A DNA stretch of 50,604 bases from an uncultured Acidimicrobiia bacterium (GTDB taxonomy: Bacteria; Actinomycetota; Acidimicrobiia; Acidimicrobiales; CAIXPF01), in NCBI GenBank assembly GCA_903921205.1, contig CAIXPF010000074.1:1-50604 (forward strand). The letters run 5' to 3'. Below the pieces are notes generated by a model, which saw only the letters and a program-made list of their open reading frames with translations, made no database searches and was not told the origin of the DNA. A program made the position numbers and the translations under genes. Positions 1 to 7,682 of this stretch are shown here, piece by piece; within the stretch, counting starts at the first letter, position 1, and every line of letters begins with the position of its first letter.

Positions 1-190
1 GACCGATCAGCCGCCCGAAGTCGTTGGGAGCGGCGAACACCGAGATGCGAACCTTCCGATCGCGGACCGCAGCGACCTCGACCTTGACGGCGTCGGCATC
101 CTCGACGACCGCACGGGCCAGGTACTCCATGACCGCCACGGCGGTCGGGGCGAGGGCTTCGTTCGCGGTATCAGCGGCCTCGTCGGTCAC
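1..190 (-). CDS. khpA: KhpA-like KH-domain RNA-binding protein, partial (C-terminal end outside window)
   Basis: About 63 codons are visible before the gene leaves the window. The GTG start at 190 overlaps the rpsP stop codon (GTGA), so translation is probably coupled. The peptide begins [10 protein letters not shown], contains [20 protein letters not shown], and reaches NDFGRLIG, the start of the GxxG loop that grips single-stranded RNA in KH domains. KhpA is a small KH protein that binds RNA, usually with KhpB, and is classically encoded after rpsP in the rpsP-khpA-rimM-trmD operon, which matches this position. The domain call rests on the helix before the GxxG loop, the loop start and the context; the C-terminal half cannot be checked. 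Confidence 0.8.
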   Translation of the reverse strand, partial: MTDEAADTANEALAPTAVAVMEYLARAVVEDADAVKVEVAAVRDRKVRISVFAAPNDFGRLIG

Positions 191-456
191 TTCGCCGCCC
201 CGGCCTTGAACTCGTCCCAGGCGCCGCAGATCTTCAGCAGCTTCTCGACGGTTTCGGTCGGCTGGGCGCCATTACGCAACCAGCGCACCGCCTTCTCGTT
301 GTCGATCCGGATCGCGGACGGCTCCTGGCGGGGGTCGTAGCTCCCGACGATCTCGATGAACCGACCGTCACGGGGCGAACGGCCATCGGCCGCGACCACG
401 CGATAGGTCGGCTGCTTCTTCTTTCCCATCCGCATCAGCCGAAGCTTGACAGCCAT
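187..456 (-). CDS. rpsP: 30S ribosomal protein bS16
   Basis: The 89-residue protein starts [19 protein letters not shown], the typical bS16 N-terminus, and continues with the conserved [16 protein letters not shown] and IVGSYDP stretches. bS16 binds 16S rRNA and is needed for 30S assembly. A longer reading upstream is possible, but the ATG at 456 is chosen because an AAGGA Shine-Dalgarno sequence lies just upstream of it and the family always begins here. It overlaps khpA by 4 bp downstream. ffh lies about 260 bp upstream on the same strand, a common bacterial arrangement. Confidence 0.97.
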   Translation of the reverse strand: MAVKLRLMRMGKKKQPTYRVVAADGRSPRDGRFIEIVGSYDPRQEPSAIRIDNEKAVRWLRNGAQPTETVEKLLKICGAWDEFKAGAAK

Positions 457-713
457 CTTGTCCTTCTCTCTCCTTCGCCCGGAACCGCGGCCCCGGACTT
501 GCCGTTCCCGGGGCCCCGAGAACGGTTGTGATTGGTGTCGGGACCGGCGCGGTGCCGACCCGTGACGTGTTGTCCTGCTGTCAGGCCACCGGTGTACCCA
601 CACCGGCGTGCCGCATGTTCCGGTGGTGGCACTCGCAGGCCAAACCCACGCTCCACCACCGTCGACGATCGAAGACCCCGGAATGGGGACTGACCATCAT
701 CGACGCTGCAGCC
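457..713 (-). other. Intergenic region between ffh and rpsP
   Basis: This 257-bp stretch lies after the ffh stop and before rpsP on the minus strand. It contains a GC-rich 24-bp near-palindrome (502-525) and, further from rpsP, ACACCGGTG-type inverted repeats. I see no convincing coding frame: the overlapping ORFs lack family features. It is likely the ffh 3' end plus the rpsP promoter and leader. Confidence 0.5.
502..525 (-). terminator. Hairpin in the ffh-rpsP gap (terminator or rpsP leader structure)
   Basis: On the minus strand the sequence reads CCGTTCTCGG-ggcc-CCGGGAACGG, a 10-bp stem (one G-T/G-U pair) with a 4-nt loop. No T-tract follows. It lies 45-70 nt before the rpsP start, so it may end ffh transcription, or it may sit in the rpsP leader as an autoregulatory structure; the sequence alone does not decide. 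Confidence 0.4.
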
Positions 714-2216
714 TCACAAGTTCAAACCAGGCAGCTTCAACCCCCCGCCGGGGCGTTTGGCCTTCTCCTTCTCGGCGAGCTCCTCGAGGTTGATGGTGGG
801 CACCGCCACCGGCCCCTTGGTCGTCACCCGACCACCGCCGCGAGCTGCACCCTTGCCCTTCTTCTTGTCGTTCTTGCGGTCCTTGCGCGAACCCTTCGAG
901 CGCTTCGAACCGAACCCGCCGAACCGCTTCATGAGGCGTTGGACCTCGTTGAACTGGCTGACTAGCGCCTGCACTTCCTGCGGGTTGGTACCAGAGCCCT
1001 TGGCGATACGGCCCCGACGAGACGCGTCGATCACCGTCGGATCAGCCCGCTCGGCGGTGGTCATCGACCGGATGATCGCCTCGACCCGGGCCAGGTGACC
1101 GTCGTCGATCTGGGCGTCACGCACCTCTTTCGGGACACCGGGCATCATGCCCAGGATTCCCGACAGCGGCCCCATCTTCTTGAGCTGCTGCATCTGCTGG
1201 AGAAAGTCCTCCAGCGTGAAACGGCCCTCGAGCAGGGCCTCGGCGGCGGCCTCGGCCTCGGACTGCTCGTAGACCTGCTCGGCCTTCTCGATCAGGGTGA
1301 GCACGTCGCCCATGCCGAGGATCCGGCCGGCCAGGCGATCGGGATGGAACAGATCGAAGTCGGCGAGCTTCTCGCCGGTCGAGGCGAAGGCGATGGGTTT
1401 GCCCACCACCTCCTTGACCGACAGGGCGGCACCACCGCGGGCATCGCCGTCGAGCTTGGTCAGGATCACGCCGTCGAGGCTGAGCGTGGCATGGAAGGCC
1501 TCGGCCACGTTGACCGCGTCCTGGCCGGTCATCGCGTCGACGACGAGGAAGGTGTAGTGGGGCTGGGTCGCCTCGGAGATCTGCCGGACCTGCTCCATCA
1601 ACTCGGCGTCGATGGCCAGACGGCCCGCCGTGTCGATGATGACGACATCGCGTCCGAGGCGCGTGGCCTCGGCCAGGCACTGCCGAGCGACCTCGACCGG
1701 ATCGCCCGTGCCCGAGCGCACGATCTCGTCGGAGGCGGAGAACACCGGAACGTCGACCTGACGGGCCAGCGTGCGCAGCTGCTCGACGGCCGCCGGACGC
1801 TGCAGGTCCGCTGCGACGAGCAGGGGGTTGCGTCCCTGGCTCTTGAACCACCGGGCGAGCTTGCCGGACGTGGTGGTCTTGCCGGAGCCCTGCAGACCCG
1901 CCATCAGCACCACCGTCGGGGGGCGAGGTGCGAACGTGATCCGCATGGTCTCGCCACCGAGGGTGTTCACCAGCTCCTGGTGAACCGCCTTGATGACCTG
2001 TTGAGCAGGGTTCAGGGCCCGCGAGAGCTCCTCACCGACGAGCGCCTCGCGCACGCGGGTCTGGAACGAGCGGACGACCCGAAGGTTGACGTCGGCCTCG
2101 AGGAGGGCAACGCGGATCTCTCGGAGGACCTCGTCGATGTCCTCCTCGGAGAGGCGGCCCCGATTCCGGAGCCGACCGAAGATGCCCTCGAACCGGTCTG
2201 ACAGCGCTTCGAACAT
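714..2216 (-). CDS. ffh: Signal recognition particle protein Ffh (SRP54)
   Basis: Ffh binds signal peptides and the SRP RNA and delivers ribosomes to FtsY at the membrane. The 500-residue protein starts MFEALSDRFEGIFGRLRNRG, the usual N-domain opening. The GTPase P-loop GLQGSGKT is at residues 107-114, followed by DTAGR and TKLDGDARGG motifs. A methionine-rich M domain (QQMQQLKKMGPL, LGMMPG) binds the signal sequence. The C-terminus has a lysine/arginine-rich tail and a final GGGLKLPGLNL segment, common in actinobacterial Ffh. Its receptor gene ftsY is 68 bp upstream on the same strand. A TAGGCT hexamer 12 nt before the ATG suggests a very short mRNA leader. Confidence 0.98.
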   Translation of the reverse strand: MFEALSDRFEGIFGRLRNRGRLSEEDIDEVLREIRVALLEADVNLRVVRSFQTRVREALVGEELSRALNPAQQVIKAVHQELVNTLGGETMRITFAPRPPTVVLMAGLQGSGKTTTSGKLARWFKSQGRNPLLVAADLQRPAAVEQLRTLARQVDVPVFSASDEIVRSGTGDPVEVARQCLAEATRLGRDVVIIDTAGRLAIDAELMEQVRQISEATQPHYTFLVVDAMTGQDAVNVAEAFHATLSLDGVILTKLDGDARGGAALSVKEVVGKPIAFASTGEKLADFDLFHPDRLAGRILGMGDVLTLIEKAEQVYEQSEAEAAAEALLEGRFTLEDFLQQMQQLKKMGPLSGILGMMPGVPKEVRDAQIDDGHLARVEAIIRSMTTAERADPTVIDASRRGRIAKGSGTNPQEVQALVSQFNEVQRLMKRFGGFGSKRSKGSRKDRKNDKKKGKGAARGGGRVTTKGPVAVPTINLEELAEKEKAKRPGGGLKLPGLNL

Positions 2217-2228
2217 ATGCGGGTGCAG

Positions 2229-2234
2229 AGCCTA
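2229..2234 (-). promoter_or_regulatory. Candidate -10 element of ffh
   Basis: TAGGCT on the minus strand ends 12 nt before the ffh ATG, which would give a leader of only a few nucleotides. No good -35 box is visible. Confidence 0.35.
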
Positions 2235-2284
2235 CCGCTCACCGGCCCGCTGCACGGTCACCCGATCGCGGGTGTGATGACGGG

Positions 2285-3454
2285 TTACTCGAAGAGCGCG
2301 TCGACGAACTCGTCGGGATCGAACTCGACCAGGTCCCCGATGCCCTCGCCCAGACCCACCAGCTTCACCGGGATGCCGAGGCGGGCCTCGATCGCCAGCA
2401 CGATGCCACCCTTGGCCGACCCGTCGAGCTTGGTGAGCACCACCCCGGTGAGCTCGGTGGCCTCGGTGAACTGCTGGGCCTGGACCAGGCCGTTCTGGCC
2501 GGTCACCGCGTCGAGGACCAGCAGCACCTCGGTCAACCGGCCCGGTTCCCTCGCGGCCACCCGACGGACCTTGGCCAGCTCGTCCATCAGGTTCGACTTG
2601 GTGTGCAACCGACCGGCGGTGTCGGCCAGAACCACGTCGACCCCCCGGGCTGCGGCCCGCTGGACGCCGTCGAAGACCACCGAGGACGGGTCGCCTCCCT
2701 CGGCACCTCGCACGAAGTCGGCGCCTGCCCGTTCCGCCCAGGTCTCGAGCTGCTCGGCGGCCGCGGCGCGGAAGGTGTCACCGGCGGCCATCAGCACCGA
2801 GCGCCCCTGCTGCACCTGCTGGTGCCCGACCTTGCCGATGGTCGTCGTCTTGCCGACCCCGTTGACGCCCACGAACAGCCAGACATTCGGGGTGCCGGCC
2901 TCGAGGTGCAGCGAACGGTCAGCGCCGACGAGACGTTCCTTGAGCTGTGCCTTGAGCGCGTCGAGCAGCTGATCCGGTTCGGTGATGTTCTCGTCCTTGG
3001 CCCGAAGGCGCAGCGCGTCGAGCAACTCCATGGTCAACTCGACGCCGACGTCGGCCTTGATCAGCGCTTCCTCGAGCTCGTCCCAGGTGTCGGCGTCGAT
3101 CGAGGTCCGCGCCAGGATCGACCGGAACGAACCGGCGATGGCGTCGCGTGCCTTCGACAACCGGTCACGGAAACTCGGCCGCGCTGCCAGCACGACCTCG
3201 ACGGGTTCGGCAGGCTCCTCGAGGGCTGCCGGCGCCGCAGGTTCGAGTACCGCTGCCTCGGCCTGCCGCTCAGGCGCCACCTGCGCCGGCGTGTCGGGTC
3301 GGGTGACGACGGGCGCAGCCGGCGTGGGCCCGGCGGGAACCCGACGCGGCGGCGGGGTGGCGACCAGCTTGCTGCGGTGGCGCACGACGACGACCCCGGC
3401 AGCCACCAGGCCGAGCACGAGGAGGGCGACGAGCGCGATCACGGCGAGTTGCAT
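2285..3454 (-). CDS. ftsY: SRP receptor GTPase FtsY
   Basis: FtsY is the membrane receptor for the Ffh-ribosome complex. From the ATG at 3454 the protein has 389 residues: a hydrophobic segment at about 2-24 (a membrane anchor seen in actinobacterial FtsY), a Pro/Ala/Glu-rich linker to about residue 90, then the N and G domains. Visible motifs are GVNGVGKT (196-203), VLADTAGR and TKLDGSAKGG. A GTG eight codons upstream is possible, but the ATG is preferred because TAGGTT sits exactly 7 nt before it, the spacing of a leaderless start. ffh lies directly downstream, so both SRP GTPases are encoded side by side. Confidence 0.97.
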   Translation of the reverse strand: MQLAVIALVALLVLGLVAAGVVVVRHRSKLVATPPPRRVPAGPTPAAPVVTRPDTPAQVAPERQAEAAVLEPAAPAALEEPAEPVEVVLAARPSFRDRLSKARDAIAGSFRSILARTSIDADTWDELEEALIKADVGVELTMELLDALRLRAKDENITEPDQLLDALKAQLKERLVGADRSLHLEAGTPNVWLFVGVNGVGKTTTIGKVGHQQVQQGRSVLMAAGDTFRAAAAEQLETWAERAGADFVRGAEGGDPSSVVFDGVQRAAARGVDVVLADTAGRLHTKSNLMDELAKVRRVAAREPGRLTEVLLVLDAVTGQNGLVQAQQFTEATELTGVVLTKLDGSAKGGIVLAIEARLGIPVKLVGLGEGIGDLVEFDPDEFVDALFE

Positions 3455-3461
3455 GCGGGCA

Positions 3462-3467
3462 AACCTA
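3462..3467 (-). promoter_or_regulatory. Candidate -10 element of ftsY (leaderless)
   Basis: TAGGTT on the minus strand lies 7 nt before the ftsY ATG, matching the TANNNT-N6-9-start pattern repeated through this window. Confidence 0.5.
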
Positions 3468-3591
3468 CCCCTGTCCACCGGAGCGGACGCGACCCGGCCG
3501 CCACCGTTGGGCGGTGACGGCCGGGACGGGACGCCGGGGGAAGCGACCGCGGGTCAGAGGAGGAACCACCGGGAGCAGGGTGTCCCGCAAG

Positions 3592-3623
3592 CCGGTCTGC
3601 CCACGTCCGTGGGCGGGGACCGG
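3592..3623 (-). terminator. Candidate terminator after the HtrA-type protease gene
   Basis: A two-part stem, with GCCCAC-gtcc-GTGGGC at its tip and CCGGTC/GACCGG at its base separated by an unpaired bulge, begins 7 bp beyond the protease stop codon on the minus strand. No T-tract follows, so the call is moderate. Confidence 0.45.
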
Positions 3624-3630
3624 CGAGGAC

Positions 3631-5055
3631 TCAGCGGGTGGTGGCCTCGCCGACCACGACGGTCAGCTTGACGGTGGCGCCGCTACGGACGACCACCAGC
3701 TCCAGCTTGTCGCCGGGCTTGGTCGCCCGGATGATCGACGCCAACTGCTCGAAACTGCGAATGACGTCACCGTCGGCCGTCGTGACCAGGTCACCGACCT
3801 GCAGTCCGCCTTTCTCGGCCGGACTTCCCGCCTCGACCTGCGCCACCATGGCCCCGGTTCGGCCGGACGCCGGATCCTGGCCACGCATGCCGAGGTAGCC
3901 CAGCTTGACCGGCTTGCCCGCAACCAGCGACTGCGCCACGTCATAGGCCAGGTCGATGGGAACGGCGAACCCGATGCCGGCGTTGTCGCCCGAATCGGTG
4001 CGAATCTGGGTGTTAATCCCGATCACCTTGCCCTGGCGGTTGACCAGCGGGCCACCGGAGTTGCCCGAGTTGATGGCTGCGTCGGTCTGGATCATGTTGA
4101 CCAGGTTGTTGTTGGGGCTCGGCACCGGCCGGTTGGTCGCGCTGATGATGCCCTGAGTGACGGTCTGGTCGAGCCCGAACGGGCTACCGATGGCGATGGC
4201 GGTGGTTCCGACCTCGATCTTCTCGCCCAGGGCCAGGGCCACCACGGGCATGTTCTTGACGGGATCGATCTTGACCACGGCGACGTCGTTGTTCAGGTCC
4301 GAACCGAGCACCGTACCGGGGACCTTCGCCCCGTCGGCGAGTTGCACCGTCACGTCCTTGTCGAAGCCGGACCCGAACGTGCCCTGGCCGTTCGAGGTCG
4401 CGACGACGTGCGCTGCGGTGAGGATGTAGCCCTGACCGTCATAGATGAACCCCGTGCCGAGACCGGACGAGGTCTCGATCTGGACCACCGCCGGCGACAC
4501 CGCCCTGTTCACCGCTGCGGCCGGCTCGCTGGCCATCAGGCCGGGGTCGAGGGTCGGGGCCTTGGTGATCGGGCCGTCCTGGCCCGGCAGCGAGGAAGCC
4601 GTGGCTGCCGGATCGGCCTTCGAGGGACTGAGCGGGGCCGAGATCGTTCGGGACGGGGGGTTTGCGTTGTCGTCGCCGGCGAACTGGCTGCCGACGCCGT
4701 ACCCCGCACCGGCCACCAGCAAACCGGCGATCACCGACGCCAACACCAGCATCGCTCGACGGCCGGAACGGCCCCGGCTCCGGCCCGAACGGGGACCTGC
4801 GGCATCGCCCGTGCGGAACTCGTCGATCGGCGGGTACAGCGGCGGCGGCGGGGTCTGGAAGGATCCCTGCAGCGGCGGACCGGCTGGCGGCGGAGCGAGC
4901 GGACGCTGCAACGGCAGCGATGCGGTCGGCGGGTACGTGGGAGGTGCGGTCGGGGGCGCGCTCGGCGGCACCGGCGCGCCCTGGCCGAACCACGGATCGG
5001 CGTCGCCACCGGCCGAGGGAGGGAAGTTGCCGGGATCAGAGGTCCACGGGGTCAT
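3631..5055 (-). CDS. Membrane-anchored HtrA/DegP-type serine protease with PDZ domain
   Basis: An envelope-stress protease that would degrade or chaperone misfolded exported proteins. Numbering from the upstream TTG reading (495 residues): a Pro/Gly-rich cytoplasmic region of about 120 residues, one membrane segment (about 122-143), a linker, and a trypsin-like domain with His237 (TAAHVV), Asp278 (NNDVAVV) and Ser354 (GNSGGP). One C-terminal PDZ domain follows (about 405-490). I choose the ATG at 5055 (474 residues), because GGAG lies 8 nt before it, over the TTG at 5118, which has no good ribosome site and lies just beside a 9-bp inverted repeat. The domain order matches actinobacterial PepD/HtrA proteins; which paralog cannot be said. 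Confidence 0.93.
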   Translation of the reverse strand: MTPWTSDPGNFPPSAGGDADPWFGQGAPVPPSAPPTAPPTYPPTASLPLQRPLAPPPAGPPLQGSFQTPPPPLYPPIDEFRTGDAAGPRSGRSRGRSGRRAMLVLASVIAGLLVAGAGYGVGSQFAGDDNANPPSRTISAPLSPSKADPAATASSLPGQDGPITKAPTLDPGLMASEPAAAVNRAVSPAVVQIETSSGLGTGFIYDGQGYILTAAHVVATSNGQGTFGSGFDKDVTVQLADGAKVPGTVLGSDLNNDVAVVKIDPVKNMPVVALALGEKIEVGTTAIAIGSPFGLDQTVTQGIISATNRPVPSPNNNLVNMIQTDAAINSGNSGGPLVNRQGKVIGINTQIRTDSGDNAGIGFAVPIDLAYDVAQSLVAGKPVKLGYLGMRGQDPASGRTGAMVAQVEAGSPAEKGGLQVGDLVTTADGDVIRSFEQLASIIRATKPGDKLELVVVRSGATVKLTVVVGEATTR

Positions 5056-5122
5056 GGGGGGAGCTCCACTCGCTTGGTCCGAGACCCGTCTGGTCGGGTC
5101 GTCCTCGATGTTGGACAACTTC

Positions 5123-5149
5123 TACGCCGACACCATGAAAGTCGGCGTA
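5123..5149. promoter_or_regulatory. Perfect 9-bp inverted repeat between divergent protease and rhodanese genes
   Basis: TACGCCGAC, a 9-nt spacer, then GTCGGCGTA. It sits about 70 bp before the protease ATG and 12 bp before the rhodanese GTG, and its right arm abuts the AAGG ribosome site of the rhodanese gene. It could be an operator shared by the two divergent genes, or an RNA hairpin masking the rhodanese start. Confidence 0.45.
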
Positions 5150-5160
5150 AGGTGGCCGCC

Positions 5161-5586
5161 GTGAGCAGCGTGAAAAAAGCCTGGGACATGGTCGACGAAG
5201 CGAAGCGGGAGATCGAGAACCTCTCCGCCGAGCAGGTGAAGGCGGAACTCGATGCCGGTACCGCCACGGTGGTCGACATCCGCGACTTCCGGGAGCTGTA
5301 CCTCAAGGGCAAGGTGCCGGGTGCGTTCCACTGTGACCGGGGCATGCTCGAGTTCTGGATCGACCCGGCCAGCGAGTACTACCGGGACGTCTTCAAGCCC
5401 GAGCAGCGCTACATCCTCTACTGCGCCGGTGGCGGCCGTTCGGCGCTGTCGGCCAAGACCATGAAGGACATGGGCTACACGAACGTCGCGCACCTCGAGT
5501 CCGGTTTCGGTGGCTGGGCGGCGGCCGACCTGCCGATCGAGGAGCAGAAGACCGGCTCGAAGTGGGTGCTGCGCTCCGACATCTGA
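5161..5586 (+). CDS. Rhodanese-like sulfurtransferase
   Basis: A single-domain rhodanese of 141 residues. The active-site loop is CAGGGRSA with the persulfide-carrying Cys at residue 88, preceded by YILY and followed by the TMKDMGYTNVAHLESGFGGW block typical of the fold. The reading frame is open far upstream, but codons there are the shadow of the protease gene. The GTG at 5161 is preceded by AAGG about 8 nt upstream; GTG at 5170 is a second choice. A helical N-terminal extension of about 20 residues precedes the fold. Rhodaneses of this kind move sulfur or act as redox and detoxification proteins; the substrate is unknown. It is divergent from the protease, with an inverted repeat between them. 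Confidence 0.9.
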   Translation: MSSVKKAWDMVDEAKREIENLSAEQVKAELDAGTATVVDIRDFRELYLKGKVPGAFHCDRGMLEFWIDPASEYYRDVFKPEQRYILYCAGGGRSALSAKTMKDMGYTNVAHLESGFGGWAAADLPIEEQKTGSKWVLRSDI

Positions 5587-5627
5587 GCCGCACGCCCGGC
5601 GTCCCGAAGCGCCGGTGTCGACCGATC

Positions 5628-5662
5628 GGACGGGGGTGGTGCCAGCGGCGCCACCCCCGTCC
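5628..5662. terminator. Bidirectional terminator hairpin
   Basis: A 16-bp stem with one G-U pair and a 3-nt loop (arms 5628-5643 and 5647-5662; the core GGACGGGGGTGG pairs with CCACCCCCGTCC). It lies between the convergent rhodanese and peroxidase genes, where a shared terminator is expected. It has no T-tract, as is usual in high-GC actinobacteria. Confidence 0.75.
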
Positions 5663-5683
5663 GCGTCCGGCGACTCGGACCGG

Positions 5684-6265
5684 TCAGCGGCCCATGGCGT
5701 AGAACTCGGCATTGGGGCGCATGCCAGTGACGTTCGCCATGCGGTTCGACAGGGCGAAGAACGCCGCGATCGCACCGATGTCCCAGATGTCCTCGTCGCT
5801 GAAGCCGTGGCTGCGCAACTCGGCGAAATCGGCATCGTTCACCTCGGCGGAGCGCTCCGCCACCTTGACCGCGAAGGCCAGCATCGCCTGCTGCCGTGCG
5901 CTCAGGTCGGACTTGCGATAGTTGATCGCCACCTGGTCGGCGACGAGCGGGTTCTTCATCCGGATCCGGGCGATCGCGCCGTGGGCCACCACGCAGTACT
6001 GGCAGCTGTTGCGGGCCGACGTCGCCACCACGATGAGCTCCCGTTCACCCTTGGACAGGCCGCTCTCCTTCTCCATCAGGGTGTCGTGATAGGCCATGAA
6101 CGCCCGGAACTCCTCGGGCCGATGGGCCAGCACCAGGAACACATTGGGTACGAAACCCGACTTGGCCGACACCGCCTCGATCCGGGTGCGGATGTCGTCG
6201 GGCAGCTCGGCGAGCTCCGGGACGGGAAAACGGCTGATGGGCAGATCGTTGCTCTGGTCGCTCAC
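5684..6265 (-). CDS. AhpD-like alkylhydroperoxidase (peroxidase-related, carboxymuconolactone decarboxylase fold)
   Basis: The 193-residue protein carries the AhpD signature C-x2-C-x3-H as NSCQYCVVAHG (Cys88, Cys91, His95), which in AhpD reduces peroxides using the two cysteines and a proton relay. FVPNVFLVLAHRPEEFRAF and LSNRMANVTG are typical of the peroxidase-related subfamily. A longer frame exists upstream, but it overlaps the histidine kinase end. The GTG at 6265 is chosen because TAACGT lies 7 nt before it and the family starts near here. It is separated from the kinase stop by 10 bp on the same strand, yet appears to have its own promoter. The electron donor and substrate are unknown. 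Confidence 0.9.
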   Translation of the reverse strand: MSDQSNDLPISRFPVPELAELPDDIRTRIEAVSAKSGFVPNVFLVLAHRPEEFRAFMAYHDTLMEKESGLSKGERELIVVATSARNSCQYCVVAHGAIARIRMKNPLVADQVAINYRKSDLSARQQAMLAFAVKVAERSAEVNDADFAELRSHGFSDEDIWDIGAIAAFFALSNRMANVTGMRPNAEFYAMGR

Positions 6266-6272
6266 GTCCCGA

Positions 6273-6278
6273 ACGTTA
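6273..6278 (-). promoter_or_regulatory. Candidate -10 element of the AhpD-like gene (leaderless)
   Basis: TAACGT on the minus strand lies 7 nt before the GTG start and overlaps the end of the histidine kinase gene. Confidence 0.5.
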
Positions 6279-7682
6279 CCCGGCAGTCGGACCCGGCCCT
6301 CCCGACGCAACGTCGGGAACGAAATGCACGGTTCCCGGTTGCGGCTCGCCGCCCGTGATCGCCGTGTCCGTCGCCACCGCACCGTCCTCGATCGGGGCGA
6401 CGGCACCCCCCGCCGACTCACTCAGGGCAGGCAGCCAGACGGAGAAGGTCGAACCGGCCCCGAGGGCCGAGCGCAGGCCGACCGACCCGCCGTGCCCCTT
6501 GGCGATCTGGCGGACGATGGTCAGGCCGAGCCCCGAGTGTCCCTCGGACCGAGCCCGCGCCGGGTCACCCCGGTAGAACCGCTCGAAGACCCTGGCATGG
6601 TCCTCCGGTGCGATGCCCGGGCCCTGATCCTGCACCGCCATCCACACCCAGGATCCCTCCTGCCCCGCCGCAACCTGGATGAGCGTCGACGGCGGAGCGA
6701 GCCGCACCGCGTTGGCCAGCAGGTTGGCGAGCGCCTGTTTGAGGGCCACCGGGTCGCCGTGGACCAGCAGCCCGGCCGAGCTGTGCGCGGTCAGCCGCAG
6801 GCCCCGGGCCTCGGCCGGCGCCGCGAACTCGCCGGCGGACTCGGCCACGACGGCTGCGATGTCCACCACCGTTTCGCGCTCCGCGGGTGCCTCACGCCGC
6901 GCGTACATCAGCAGGTCGTCGACGAGTACCGCGAGACGCGCCGCTGCACGATCGACCACGGTCAGCGTGTCGCGCAGCTCCTCCGCCGGGGCGTCGACGT
7001 CGGCAAGCGCCACTTCGACGTTGGTCCGGATCACGGCGATCGGGTTGCGCAACTCGTGCGACGCCTCGTGGATGAAGCGACGTTGGCTCTCGAACGCCTC
7101 GTCGATCCGGTCGAGCATCTCGTCGAAGGTGTCGGCCATCGCCTTCAGCTCATCGTCGGGCCCTCCGAGCCGGATACGCCGGGACAGGTCGGTGGCACCG
7201 ATCTCACGGGCGACGTTGGTCAACCGGCCCACCGGTCGCAGTACCTGGCCCGACAGCACCCAGCCGATCATCATCGACAGCAGGAAGAGTCCACCGAGAC
7301 CGACATAGGAATAGAGGCGGAAGCGCTCGAGCGCGCGCTGGTTCACCAGCCGCTCGAACACCTTGACCTCGCTCACCACCTCGACCTCCTGCACCGAGCT
7401 GGTGCTCTCACAGAGCAGCAGGCCCCGCATCTGGTAGCAGGTCGGATCACCCGGCACGGTCTGCAACTCGGTCTCGGTGACCGGCTGATTGGCCAGCGAT
7501 TCCGACATCCCGATGTACACCAGGGCCACCACGACGGCACCGAGACCGAAAACCACGGCGGAATACAGCAACGACAGTCGGACCCGGACCGAGGTCCACC
7601 CCAGCGAGCGCGACCGCGGACCCGACGACGTGGCCGGGCCCGATGCACCTCGGCGACCGGCCGGCGACACTCGCCCGTTCAT
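6276..7682 (-). CDS. Two-component sensor histidine kinase (HAMP, HisKA, HATPase)
   Basis: A 468-residue membrane kinase. A basic N-terminus is followed by membrane segment 1 (about 35-58), a short outer loop of about 60 residues with two cysteines (82 and 91) that might form a disulfide, and membrane segment 2 (about 123-145). Then come a HAMP linker, the phosphorylated His209 in the H-box SHELRNP, the N-box NLLANAV, and the ATP-lid motifs DQGPGI and GLGLTIV. It starts inside the response regulator stop codon (4-bp ATGA overlap), so the pair is co-translated. The small sensor loop suggests a simple envelope signal; the ligand is unknown. Confidence 0.95.
   Translation of the reverse strand: MNGRVSPAGRRGASGPATSSGPRSRSLGWTSVRVRLSLLYSAVVFGLGAVVVALVYIGMSESLANQPVTETELQTVPGDPTCYQMRGLLLCESTSSVQEVEVVSEVKVFERLVNQRALERFRLYSYVGLGGLFLLSMMIGWVLSGQVLRPVGRLTNVAREIGATDLSRRIRLGGPDDELKAMADTFDEMLDRIDEAFESQRRFIHEASHELRNPIAVIRTNVEVALADVDAPAEELRDTLTVVDRAAARLAVLVDDLLMYARREAPAERETVVDIAAVVAESAGEFAAPAEARGLRLTAHSSAGLLVHGDPVALKQALANLLANAVRLAPPSTLIQVAAGQEGSWVWMAVQDQGPGIAPEDHARVFERFYRGDPARARSEGHSGLGLTIVRQIAKGHGGSVGLRSALGAGSTFSVWLPALSESAGGAVAPIEDGAVATDTAITGGEPQPGTVHFVPDVASGGPGPTAG

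Noticed and set aside
3514-5160. Open plus-strand frame in front of the rhodanese gene
   Set aside because: It is antisense to the HtrA-type protease. The rhodanese domain itself starts at 5161.
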